From Phycisphaerae bacterium (GTDB taxonomy: Bacteria; Planctomycetota; Phycisphaerae; UBA1845; JAFGLZ01): DNA of 64,000 nucleotides. Position numbers and translations under genes: made by a program. Below the pieces are notes generated by a model. It ran no database searches and had not been told where the DNA came from. It saw nothing but the letters and a program-made list of their open reading frames with translations. The stretch spans positions 1 through 64,000 of the forward strand of contig JAFGLZ010000014.1 in the NCBI GenBank assembly GCA_016927755.1. Direction: 5' to 3'. This document shows positions 9,718-17,513 of this stretch, in pieces (the first letter of the stretch is position 1; each line of letters begins with the position of its first letter).

Positions 9718-9912
9718 GGCAGTAGCTCCAGGATTGACGTAATTGCGTTTGCTCGCCCCTCCGGATTCGTACAGAAAGCGGAGGGGCGCGAAGATACCGC
9801 AGTTTCCGGACGACCTCAAACCGTTGCTGCTGCCTTAAGGTCGAGTGGGCGCGTCACAGGAGGCGATATTCGCGGCTCGCGGGCATGCTCGCCCTCCCAT
9901 TCCGCAGTGGAT

Positions 9913-9918
9913 TATACT
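9913..9918 (+). promoter_or_regulatory. -10-like box before antitoxin gene
   Basis: TATACT lies 11 bases before the ATG at 9930, implying a leader of only a few bases. No convincing -35 box is visible. Prediction from pattern only. Confidence 0.4.
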
Positions 9919-9929
9919 AGAATCAAGAC

Positions 9930-10148
9930 ATGACCAAGCTCTTTGAACAAGCCGTTGCGCAGGCGCGGCAATTGTCCGAATCAGAGCAGGACGCGATTGC
10001 CAGGCTCGTGCTGGACGAGATCGAGTCCGAGCGACGTTGGGGTCGATTGCTCGCGGAGTCCTCCGAGAAGCTGTCCAAGCTGGCCGAGACGGCCTGGGCG
10101 GAGCACGAGGCGGGGTTGAGCGAGGAACTCGATCCGGACAAGCTATGA
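9930..10148 (+). CDS. Antitoxin of a RelE/HigB-like module
   Basis: The protein has 72 acidic, helical residues with LSESEQDAIARLVLDEIESE and a tail ending LSEELDPDKL. This matches a common small antitoxin family found beside RelE/HigB-type toxins. The toxin start (ATG 10145) overlaps the antitoxin stop by four bases, the usual translational coupling. The toxin reading frame is broken by an inserted element, so this antitoxin no longer has an intact partner. It probably binds toxin through its C-terminal tail and may autoregulate; no DNA-binding fold is obvious. Confidence 0.75.
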   Translation: MTKLFEQAVAQARQLSESEQDAIARLVLDEIESERRWGRLLAESSEKLSKLAETAWAEHEAGLSEELDPDKL

Positions 10149-10537
10149 CCTCGCGCACGAGTCCCGAGTTTCGCCGCGATTTCGCCCTCTTACCCCCAGC
10201 CATCCAGAAGCAGGCCCGCTCGGCCTTTCGGTTGTTCAACACCGATCCGCAGCACCCGAGCCTAGTGCGACGGCGCTAGATTCGTTCCGAATCGTCGATG
10301 GTGATGCCGAGAACCCGGTTTTCGACATCCACCAACTGGCGTTTCAAGGCCAGAATCGCGGTTTGTAGCGCTGTCATACTAAGATTCAAGGAGCTTCCGC
10401 CGCACGCGGACCTATGGTCGGCGCGGATCACTCACGACTACAGGGCTATCGGACGATGGCGCGGTGATGTTATCCTGTGGTTCTTCATCGGCTCTCATGC
10501 GGACTACGAAAGGCTGTTGGACCGGTTGGACGACTGA
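10145..10537 (+). pseudogene. RelE/HigB-like toxin gene split by a MITE
   Basis: The first part (10145-10264) encodes TSRTSPEFRRDFALLPPAIQ through DPQHPSL. The frame then meets TAG at 10277. From 10382 the expected continuation appears: RFKELPPHADLWSARITHDY and then RAIGRWRGDVILWFFIGSHA, ending DYERLLDRLDD at 10537. Toxins of this family read HPSLRFKxV and end IGSHADYDRLL, so joining 10264 to 10382 restores a full-length toxin of about 90 residues. The 117 added bases (10265-10381) are a multiple of three, so only the internal stop breaks the gene. The toxin is almost certainly inactive. Confidence 0.85.
10263..10381. mobile_element. 119 bp MITE with TA-flanked imperfect inverted repeats
   Basis: The left end is TAGTGCGACGGCGCTAGA (10263-10280). 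The reverse complement of the right end (10364-10381) is TAGTATGACAGCGCTACA, identical at 14 of 18 positions. Both ends carry TA, the target duplicated by IS630/Tc1-mariner transposases. Removing the element with one TA restores the interrupted toxin frame. No transposase is encoded, so mobilisation would need one in trans. A 33-codon frame on the minus strand (10377-10276) begins in the right repeat and stops in the left repeat. Confidence 0.75.
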
Positions 10538-10688
10538 AGTCATCGCCCTACCGAAAGAGTGCCATCGTGGTGATTGCCGTATCATGAATCCCTGCCGCAA
10601 CATGCATATGATGGTACCCGAACCGACTCCCGACGGCTGGGAAGCGGCTTTGACATCGCGGGATCTGGAAGACAGGAGGCGTCCTGGT

Positions 10689-12635
10689 ATGAGGAATGTG
10701 CTTGCGCTGCCCGTAGGTATCATCCTTGCCGTCGTCGGCGTGTTGTTTTTTGTCTCTCCCGCCGCGAGTGCCGAGGCGCCTGAATCGTGGCCTCAAGTGG
10801 CGCTGCCGGGGGCTCGCGACGTCGAGCTGCGCGGGGCGCTGGGCGAGGCGCTGCGGCGCGGGGTGGCGCGGATGGATATGGCGCCGTATTCCGAGGCGTG
10901 GGTTCTGGCCGATCTGTCGTTCGAGGTGAAGCGCAGATACACGAACTTCAGCGGGGACGTTTCGGGGCGTTTCATCGAATTGACCGCACTGACCAGCCCG
11001 CCCGGCAAGAAGTCGCCCGCGACGTTGGCGCCGGTCCTGGCGGCGATCACGCAACAGCAGAACTCGCGTTTTCAGAAGCCGGACGGGCATTTCGGCGTGG
11101 ACGTCGACTTCACGGCGAAAGGTCTGGCGGCGGACTCGCCGACCATTTGTCTGCTCTGGGGCAATGCCCGGCTGCTGGTCGGCCTGGTCGCCTGCGCACG
11201 GGAGTACAACGAGCCTCATGCTCTGGCGGCGGCCAAACGGCTAGGGGACTTCTATGTCGCAACGTCCGGCCAGCTCTGCGATCCGCAGCGCGAGGCCGAG
11301 TATCGCGCCAGCGGCACGTACGGCCACAGCTATACGTGCAACTACTTCCCGGCGATCGAGGGGCTGGCCATGCTCTATTGCGCGACCAAGGACGAAAGAT
11401 ACCTGAAGCAGGCGCAACGCATGGCGGAGCTCTTCTCGAGGTTCGACGTCTTGCCGATCGACCACAGCCACGGGAACCTGTCGGCCTATCGGGGGATCCT
11501 GCAGCTCTATGAGATTACGGGCGATCGCAAGTACCTGGACCGCGCGCGGGAAAAATGGGACCTAGCCGTCAGGGGCGGGTACGTCTGGCCGATCGGGGGC
11601 ATCGGCGAGCGATGGGACGTCTTCTTCGCATCCGGTGAAGGGTGCAGCGAGGCCGATTGGCTGCGGTTCTGTCTCGACCTGTGGCGGTTCACCGGCGAAG
11701 CCCGGTATCTCCGGATCGCCGATCGCCTGCTTCACAACCAGTATCCCGTCACCCAGTGCGAGACGGGAGGCTATGGCGATCTGTACTTCGACGGCGACCC
11801 CGCCGCCGGGCCGCACGCCGCCGTCGGGGCCCTCGAGGCCGATTATTGCTGCTGCTTCGCGGGCCCGTTGGCGCTTCACTTGGCCAAGTCCTATTTGGCC
11901 GCCGGCTCGCAGCGCGGCATCTACGTCAACCTCCCATTCGATTTCACGGCGCCCGTCAAGGCGAGTGGGCGTGACTGGCGGGTGGCGGTGCGCACCGTTC
12001 TGGACGGCATCCAGACCGACGCCAAAGTGGAGGTGACGCTCGAACCCCGAGACGGCGGCACCGGCGATCGGAGGACCACGCTTTGGTTCCGCGTGCCCGA
12101 CTGGGCGTTGGGCGTGAAGCAGGCTTGCCTGGCCGGCGAGGCATTCACGCCCGTGATCGAGAACGGCTACCTCCGCGTCGACGGCGACTTTGGCACCCGC
12201 CAAACGTTGTTACTGGTCCTGCCCGTCGGCCTGACGCTCGAAGGACGCCGTTTCCAGAGCATCGCGACGCCGAAGGCCGGTGGAATCACCCGCTTCCGCG
12301 ACGTTTCCGTCTTTGCGGGACCACAGATCCTCTGCACGACGTTGCCGGGATCGTCGTCGGGTCGGGTGACGATCCTGGCTACCGTCGACGCGACGGGGCA
12401 GCTCCGTTTCCCCGGGCAATCGTCCCAAGGATACAGCACGGTTGCGCTATCCAATTCCTCCGTCCAGGACTGTCACCTTGGCGCGGTGATTCAGTCGGGG
12501 TCGGTGGTTTCCCTTCACCCGTGGACCCAGATCCTGAAGGGACGTCGGGAGGTGTTCGCCTTCGACGTGATCGTCGTGCCCGCCGATATGATTCCGGCGG
12601 CCATGGCGGCGCGACTTCAGAAGGCATCACGCTGA
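10689..12635 (+). CDS. Secreted GH127-like protein (beta-L-arabinofuranosidase family)
   Basis: The protein has 648 residues from ATG 10689, with GGAGG nine bases upstream. The signal peptide is ALPVGIILAVVGVLFFVSPA. An alpha/alpha toroid with paired motifs such as YTCNYFPAIEGLAMLYC and GNLSAYRGILQLYEITGDR is followed by a beta-sandwich. GH127 enzymes use a zinc-bound cysteine nucleophile in an ExC segment plus a CC pair. Here SGEGCSEADW and ADYCCCFAGP are candidate counterparts, though spacing differs somewhat from the canonical ETC/CCPPN form. A distant GH127/DUF1680-like role on arabinofuranosides or related sugars is likely. It begins 151 bases after the broken toxin gene and has no close co-directional partner. 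Confidence 0.7.
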   Translation: MRNVLALPVGIILAVVGVLFFVSPAASAEAPESWPQVALPGARDVELRGALGEALRRGVARMDMAPYSEAWVLADLSFEVKRRYTNFSGDVSGRFIELTALTSPPGKKSPATLAPVLAAITQQQNSRFQKPDGHFGVDVDFTAKGLAADSPTICLLWGNARLLVGLVACAREYNEPHALAAAKRLGDFYVATSGQLCDPQREAEYRASGTYGHSYTCNYFPAIEGLAMLYCATKDERYLKQAQRMAELFSRFDVLPIDHSHGNLSAYRGILQLYEITGDRKYLDRAREKWDLAVRGGYVWPIGGIGERWDVFFASGEGCSEADWLRFCLDLWRFTGEARYLRIADRLLHNQYPVTQCETGGYGDLYFDGDPAAGPHAAVGALEADYCCCFAGPLALHLAKSYLAAGSQRGIYVNLPFDFTAPVKASGRDWRVAVRTVLDGIQTDAKVEVTLEPRDGGTGDRRTTLWFRVPDWALGVKQACLAGEAFTPVIENGYLRVDGDFGTRQTLLLVLPVGLTLEGRRFQSIATPKAGGITRFRDVSVFAGPQILCTTLPGSSSGRVTILATVDATGQLRFPGQSSQGYSTVALSNSSVQDCHLGAVIQSGSVVSLHPWTQILKGRREVFAFDVIVVPADMIPAAMAARLQKASR

Positions 12636-12718
12636 TCGCCGGGGCGGGAGTGAGACAGCAGGAAGGGCGATGCTCCGCTTCTTCAGAAGGGCAGAGAAAA
12701 GCAGAATGTCCCCTTTCT

Positions 12719-12739
12719 GCATGGGCAAGATGCCCATGC
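12719..12739. repeat. REP-like palindrome, copy 2
   Basis: GCATGGGCAAGATGC and its mirror form a palindrome with core ATGGGCAAGATGCCCAT, followed by TAC. It lies in the 140 bp gap between two converging genes, where it could also act as a transcription-stopping hairpin. Confidence 0.75.
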
Positions 12740-12775
12740 TACGTGCCCGCTGAATGCCTCTTCTTTTGTTCCCAT

Positions 12776-13891
12776 CTACTCGACCATTTCGACGCTATGG
12801 GTTTGGTAGAGTCGCGCGTCGCTGAAGATGTCGGTCCAGCGGACGGTGTCGGTGTAGGTTTCGGGGAGCAACTGGTGGAGCAGGCCGAAGGAGCCCACGG
12901 CACCGAGGAGCCCGTGGAGGTCCGGCTTTCGGGCGAGGTACGCGGGCCAGCCTTTGACGAAGCCCCGGCCGTACTTTGTGGCGGCGGCGAGGATGTCGTC
13001 GCGTCGGTGTCGGGGGGCGAGTGAGCTCATGTAGGCCAGCCCGTAGAGGGCGTCGAGGTCCATGTAGTTGCCGAATCCTAGCCAACTGCCGTTGGGCTTC
13101 TGGAGGGCAAGGATGCTGTCGATGACTTGCTGGGGGTATGGGAAGCGGCGGTGCTGATGCTGGTAGATGGGCCAGATGTGCGCGCCCCCACCGAGGGGTT
13201 CGAGGGGTCCGGCGGGGGCGACGCCTTTGCGCCACCAGCCGGTTTTGGGATCCAGGTTCGCGTCGAGCCAGGCGAAGGCGGCGTTGCGCCATGCGTCGGT
13301 GCAGCGGCGGCTCATGCTGAAGCAGTGGATGCCGCCCCAGAAGAGGTGCGATCCGCCCCATTGGCGGCGCCAGTCTATCTTTTCGAGCCAGGGGCCCACT
13401 TTCTCGGGCGTGTCGAATCCGTCGTAGAAGCTTACGGGGCGTTTCTGACGTCCTCCGAGGACGCCGAGCGCTCCGACGACCATTCCGTTTGCGTGTTCGT
13501 AGGAATGGTGCTTGCGGGGGGGGCCGTAGCTGCCGTCGGGGCGGGCGAAGGAGTTGATGTGGGCGATCCATTCCTGGCGTTGGGACGGCGTGAGCGTTTC
13601 TTTCAGGTCTTCGCCCATGATGGTTCGCGTGATGGCGACGTCGCAGGCGGGGTATAGCGCGGGGGACTTGTCGCGCGGGTCCTGATAGCAGCCGTACGGC
13701 TTGCCGGACACTTGGAGGGCGTCCATGTAGGCACGGACTTCGGCGCGGACTTGCGAGAGGTCCGTCTTGTTTGTCTCCGGCTTTGACATCTGATCGGCCT
13801 CCGCGTCTGTCAGAGACATTCCGAGGACCGCCGCGACAAGGGCCAATGCGGCCGGCCGGGAGGTCGTGGATTGCCGAGCGTCCTGATCCAT
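12776..13891 (-). CDS. Secreted alpha/alpha-toroid protein of unknown function
   Basis: The protein has 371 residues. ATG 13891 follows AAGGAGAG at eight bases. The N-terminus has a hydrophobic export signal (ALALVAAVLGMSL). The rest is helical with repeated aromatic and Gly-rich motifs (HINSFARPDGSYGPPRKHHS, LQKPNGSWLGFGNYMD, DALYGLAYMSSL) that resemble the repeats of prenyltransferase/squalene-cyclase-type alpha/alpha toroids. I cannot match it to a defined enzyme family. It may bind or cleave a carbohydrate, given the neighbours, but that is only context. The next gene upstream is on the same strand 71 bases away, so the pair may be co-transcribed. Confidence 0.6.
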   Translation of the reverse strand: MDQDARQSTTSRPAALALVAAVLGMSLTDAEADQMSKPETNKTDLSQVRAEVRAYMDALQVSGKPYGCYQDPRDKSPALYPACDVAITRTIMGEDLKETLTPSQRQEWIAHINSFARPDGSYGPPRKHHSYEHANGMVVGALGVLGGRQKRPVSFYDGFDTPEKVGPWLEKIDWRRQWGGSHLFWGGIHCFSMSRRCTDAWRNAAFAWLDANLDPKTGWWRKGVAPAGPLEPLGGGAHIWPIYQHQHRRFPYPQQVIDSILALQKPNGSWLGFGNYMDLDALYGLAYMSSLAPRHRRDDILAAATKYGRGFVKGWPAYLARKPDLHGLLGAVGSFGLLHQLLPETYTDTVRWTDIFSDARLYQTHSVEMVE

Positions 13892-13962
13892 ATCGAATCT
13901 CTCCTTGGAGAAGAGGGCAGCGGGGGTCTCCTCCGCCGGGAGGCCTTTGCGCTGCGATTGGT

Positions 13963-14820
13963 CTAGTGAAGGAACGGCACCTCTCCTTGGACGTCCGCAG
14001 TGATTGCCTTGGCCTTTTCGACGTCCTCGGGGTGACCTTGCCAGACCATCCAGACGGCACCCTCTGCGCCGCCGACGCCGCCGGCCGAGGCCTGGAACGC
14101 GGTGACGTTCGCCAGGATCTTCAAGGCCTCGATTTCGGTGACGATTTGGCCTTTCAAGATTCTCATGTTGGCAAGTCCCGGGACGCTTTCGGCGATTGCG
14201 TTCACTTTGCAGGCGATGTCGATCGGTTTGCCGGCGACGAGCTTTTCGAGCCCGATGGGGATCACGAGATGCGCTTTGCGGGACGTGACGTAGGGCATGA
14301 TCTTGGCCGTGGTGCCGCCGGTGGGGCTGCCGGTCCAGACGCCCACTGTCTTGTTGGCGTAGTCGAGCGCGTTGCCGCCCTTGATGACCACGTCGCCGGG
14401 CGAGAGCCGCTTCAGTGCGTCGTCGAGCGACAGGTCCGGGCGATGTTGGCCTTTGATGAGCACGACCTCCGGGACGGGGTCGACCTTGGGCATCTTTCGT
14501 CCGGCTTTGGAGGGGGTGACGTTGCCGTAGACGAGGGCGCCGCGTTGGATTTCGTGGCCGAGGAACTCCTCGGCGACGTACGTGTTCGTCGTGCCTTTGC
14601 AGACGATGACCATGCCGTTCTTGAGCGCGGTCTGGACGATCGGCATTCGGGTGACTGCTTTGGCGATCAAACGCTTGCTCTCGGCGACAGTCAGGACCGC
14701 TTGGCCGTGGGCGACCTGTGATGTTTCCGCGTGCGCTTGGCGACCGGCCAGCGATAGTATCGCAAGTGCCGAGCAGAGTAGCGGCGCGGCGGTGCGCGAC
14801 ACGTCAGTTCGCTGCGTCAT
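13963..14820 (-). CDS. Secreted protein of unknown function (Rossmann-like)
   Basis: The protein has 285 residues from ATG 14820, preceded by CGGAG; the upstream ATG at 14901 adds residues without signal-peptide character. The signal peptide ends near LSLAGRQAHA. The mature part alternates strands and helices, with NGMVIVCKGTTNTYVAEEFL, LSPGDVVIKGGNALD and VGVWTGSPTGGTTAKIMPYV. The Gly-rich turns suggest a nucleotide- or phosphate-binding Rossmann-like fold, but no family is recognised. Export is unusual for such a fold. It sits upstream of the toroid protein on the same strand. Confidence 0.55.
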   Translation of the reverse strand: MTQRTDVSRTAAPLLCSALAILSLAGRQAHAETSQVAHGQAVLTVAESKRLIAKAVTRMPIVQTALKNGMVIVCKGTTNTYVAEEFLGHEIQRGALVYGNVTPSKAGRKMPKVDPVPEVVLIKGQHRPDLSLDDALKRLSPGDVVIKGGNALDYANKTVGVWTGSPTGGTTAKIMPYVTSRKAHLVIPIGLEKLVAGKPIDIACKVNAIAESVPGLANMRILKGQIVTEIEALKILANVTAFQASAGGVGGAEGAVWMVWQGHPEDVEKAKAITADVQGEVPFLH

Positions 14821-14944
14821 CGTGTGATCTCCGTCTGTCAGGCAACGAGAAGACCTTGGGCTCTCCTGCTCCTCACATTCGTTGGGCACGTTAAACGCCA
14901 CTCAGTCGGGAATCAACACTGCCGATGAACGGCCAAGAGGGCTC

Positions 14945-14974
14945 TTGGCCCGTCGAGCGAGATCCAGGTATGAT
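14945..14974 (+). promoter_or_regulatory. Candidate promoter for ThuA-domain gene
   Basis: TTGGCC (14945-14950) and TATGAT (14969-14974) are separated by 18 bases and lie 81 bases before the ATG at 15056. Predicted by eye; the -35 match is weak. Confidence 0.35.
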
Positions 14975-15055
14975 GCGCCGCGTTTGCGTGGCGGATTGCG
15001 GGCATCCGTTTGGTCGGTGCCGATACCGCCCAATCTTTGTGTTGCGAGGTGCCCG

Positions 15056-15793
15056 ATGAGAGCTCTGTGTTGCTGTCTCTGGCTGACTGTCGGACTGCTG
15101 CTTCCCGCTCAGGCGGCCGAACAACCCGCCAAGGAGAAGCTCATCCGGGTGCTCCTGATTACGGGGCGGGACGTTCCGGTGCATCCTTGGCGAGAGACGA
15201 CGCCGGTTCTTCGCGAGCATCTCGAGAAGACCAAGAAGTTCGAGGTGGTGGTCAGCGAGGAGCCGCTCGTTCTGGAATCCTCGGACGCTCTTGCGGGCTA
15301 TGACGTCATTCTTCTGAACTACTACAACTGGCAGCGTCCGAGCATCACGGAGAAGGCCAAGGAGAACCTGCTGAGCTTCGTGAAGGGCGGCAAGGGGCTG
15401 GTTTCCTTTCACTTCTCGGTGCGAGCGTTCGGGGAGTGGCCTGAGTACAGGAATCTGATCGGGCGGATTTGGACCACGGGCTCGGGTCACGGCCCTCGCG
15501 GCAAGTTCCAGTCGAAGGTCGTCAAGCCCGATCACCCGATTACGGCGGGGGTTCCGGAGACGTTCGAGGCGGACGACGAGCTGTATGCCAAGCTGGTAGG
15601 TGACGCGCCCATCGACGTGCTCGTCGAGGCCTATTCTGAGTGGAGCAAGAAGACGGAGCCCTTGGCGTGGACGCTGACGTACGGCAAGGGGCGGGTCTTC
15701 AACATCGTTTATGGGCACGACGCCAGGGCCTGCCAGAATCCCAGCTTCGCCAAGCTTCTCCAGCAGGGCACGCTCTGGGTGGCGCGCAAGTAG
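15056..15793 (+). CDS. Secreted ThuA-domain protein
   Basis: The protein has 245 residues from ATG 15056, with GAGGT upstream; the frame continues to 14882, but the leader there has no export signal. The signal peptide is CCCLWLTVGLLLPAQA. RVLLITGRDVPVHPWRETTP, LLNYYNWQRPSITEKAKENL and GKGLVSFHFSVRAF give the flavodoxin/glutamine-amidotransferase-like fold of ThuA (trehalose utilisation) domains, ending with GKGRVFNIVYGHD. ThuA domains are frequent in planctomycete secreted proteins, but their biochemical role is not settled. It is a single gene with its own candidate promoter. Confidence 0.8.
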   Translation: MRALCCCLWLTVGLLLPAQAAEQPAKEKLIRVLLITGRDVPVHPWRETTPVLREHLEKTKKFEVVVSEEPLVLESSDALAGYDVILLNYYNWQRPSITEKAKENLLSFVKGGKGLVSFHFSVRAFGEWPEYRNLIGRIWTTGSGHGPRGKFQSKVVKPDHPITAGVPETFEADDELYAKLVGDAPIDVLVEAYSEWSKKTEPLAWTLTYGKGRVFNIVYGHDARACQNPSFAKLLQQGTLWVARK

Positions 15794-15923
15794 GGTTGGC
15801 GGAGGGTCGATGGGCGGGGCGTGAGGGGAGGCGGATCTCCTGAGGAACTCGTGCGGGCACCCGCTGAAGCGATGGCCACCCCGTCTTCCGTGTCTGCTCG
15901 TAAGCAGAACGGAAACTTAGGGC

Positions 15924-15951
15924 TTGAGGCGCCCGACCGGCGCATTATACT
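15924..15951 (+). promoter_or_regulatory. Candidate sigma70-type promoter for tandem peptidase genes
   Basis: TTGAGG (15924-15929) and TATACT (15946-15951) are separated by 16 bases in the 299 bp gap before the first C13-like peptidase (ATG 16093). This is one of the better promoter matches in the window. The rest of the gap holds only the short CTGAAGCGATGG motif at 15864-15875. Confidence 0.45.
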
Positions 15952-16092
15952 AGACTCGTAGGCTTCCATTAGGCCGCTCCGGCCGCCTTGACGGCTGGTG
16001 GGTTCCTCGACCTCGCCGGTGGGTGGGCTTTGGGATTCACAGGGCGCTCAGATCCTGGTCCTTGGATTGCCGCGACTTCTGGAGGGGCGATC

Positions 16093-17415
16093 ATGTGCCA
16101 CAGTCGGAGTCGGAGGCGCGTTGGCAGCGGGCTTCCGCGAGCGGCGGGTTTGGCCGTGGCATTCTGGGCGATGTTTGGTCAGATCCTATTGCCTCGCGCT
16201 TCGGCCTACGAGGCCTTGGGGGATTCGTCGACTGAGTCGTGGCCGGTGCCGGACCCCAACGCGTCAGTTCCGTTTCCGCGGGGCGGCTACGGCGTGCTCC
16301 TCTGCGGCTACTTCGACTTCGGGTACGCGGCGCAGCAACAGCTTGCGGTTCGAGAGGCGTTCCTGGCCCTGAAGGTGAACCTCGGGCTGGATCCCTGCGA
16401 CATCTGGGTGCTTGCGCACAACGGGGACGATTCCTGGACCGAGGGGCTTTTCGACGCGCTTCCGGCCACCGCCGCGGACCTGGCAAGCACGTTTCAGGCG
16501 GTTGGGCAGCGGATGTGGGACGATGCGAACACGCCTAGGAATCTGTACGTCATTATCTCTGGGCACGGCGGTCATGACGGCGGTTTGGCGTGTGACGTCC
16601 GTCTCTACTGCGGGTCGATGTCGGACTCGGACTTCGTTCAGAACCACGTTAATCTGATCAACTCGGCGGGTGGGGGGTCTTGCCCGATCGAGTGTCTAGA
16701 CGTCGTGGTGACGACGTGTTACGGGGGGGGCTTCATCGACGACTTCCGCGACAACTTCCATGGGCTGCGCGGGTCGTCGTGGCCGAACGCGAGGCATCTG
16801 TCGATCATGACGGCCAGCGACGCGATCGAGCTCAGCTACCTGATGTTCGCCGTGCCGTTGCTCACGCAACTGCGAAACGACGGGGCCGGCGTTCCCGATT
16901 TGGACGGAGACGACCTGCTGAGCATCTACGAGTACTACGACTACTCGGCGAAGGAGGATATCGCCAACCCGGATGTGCCTTACACTCCGTACGTGCCCGG
17001 CACGCTCTATGTTGAGGGCGAGAACCACTTCATGGACTCCGAGCACCCGCTCTACTATGAGTGGAACGGGTGTGTCCTGGACTTGCGGGTCTTCAACAGC
17101 CTATCAGGAACCATCGAGATCGACCCGCTGTCCGACGAGGCGAACCGGCTATGCTATGCCTGCGGCACGGAGGTGACGCTAACGGCCCAGCCGATCCCCG
17201 AGAGAAGCTTCAGGTCCTGGACGATCTGGACGGATCCCAATCAGTGCGGCGACGCCAACTTCGCGGTGGTGGAGACGAACTGCGTCCTTCACCTGACGAT
17301 GGACGGTGACTGCGTGGTCGAGGCCGCCTTTAGGTGTGGCAGCGATTTGCCGCCGTTCATCGCGATGACGCTGTTGGCGCTGGCGGCGGGGAGCGTGATC
17401 CGTCGGGTGTCGTAG
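16093..17415 (+). CDS. Secreted C13/caspase-like cysteine peptidase, copy 1
   Basis: The protein has 440 residues from ATG 16093 with GGAGGGG upstream. An N-terminal export signal (AAGLAVAFWAMFGQILLPRA) precedes a clan CD peptidase fold. The catalytic pair appears as His158 in VIISGHGG and Cys209 in VVTTCYGGGF, with GVLLCGYFDF as the first strand. PDLDGDDLLSIYEYY resembles an EF-hand loop. A cysteine-bearing domain (about 345-415) follows, like divergent InlB-type repeats (FRSWTIW). The C-terminus is CGSDLPPFIAMTLLALAAGS followed by VIRRVS: a hydrophobic span closed by arginines, like a cell-surface sorting tail. Legumain/gingipain-type peptidases cut after Asn/Asp or Arg/Lys; the specificity here is unknown. 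The next gene is its paralogue. Confidence 0.75.
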   Translation: MCHSRSRRRVGSGLPRAAGLAVAFWAMFGQILLPRASAYEALGDSSTESWPVPDPNASVPFPRGGYGVLLCGYFDFGYAAQQQLAVREAFLALKVNLGLDPCDIWVLAHNGDDSWTEGLFDALPATAADLASTFQAVGQRMWDDANTPRNLYVIISGHGGHDGGLACDVRLYCGSMSDSDFVQNHVNLINSAGGGSCPIECLDVVVTTCYGGGFIDDFRDNFHGLRGSSWPNARHLSIMTASDAIELSYLMFAVPLLTQLRNDGAGVPDLDGDDLLSIYEYYDYSAKEDIANPDVPYTPYVPGTLYVEGENHFMDSEHPLYYEWNGCVLDLRVFNSLSGTIEIDPLSDEANRLCYACGTEVTLTAQPIPERSFRSWTIWTDPNQCGDANFAVVETNCVLHLTMDGDCVVEAAFRCGSDLPPFIAMTLLALAAGSVIRRVS

Positions 17416-17513
17416 GCGGCATGATCGGCTGGGCCGCGGTTTCGCGTCGTTGCGAACACCGGAGGCTCGGATTCCGCGTTTCGAACCTCTGCGTATCCTG
17501 GAGGGGTGGCGAC

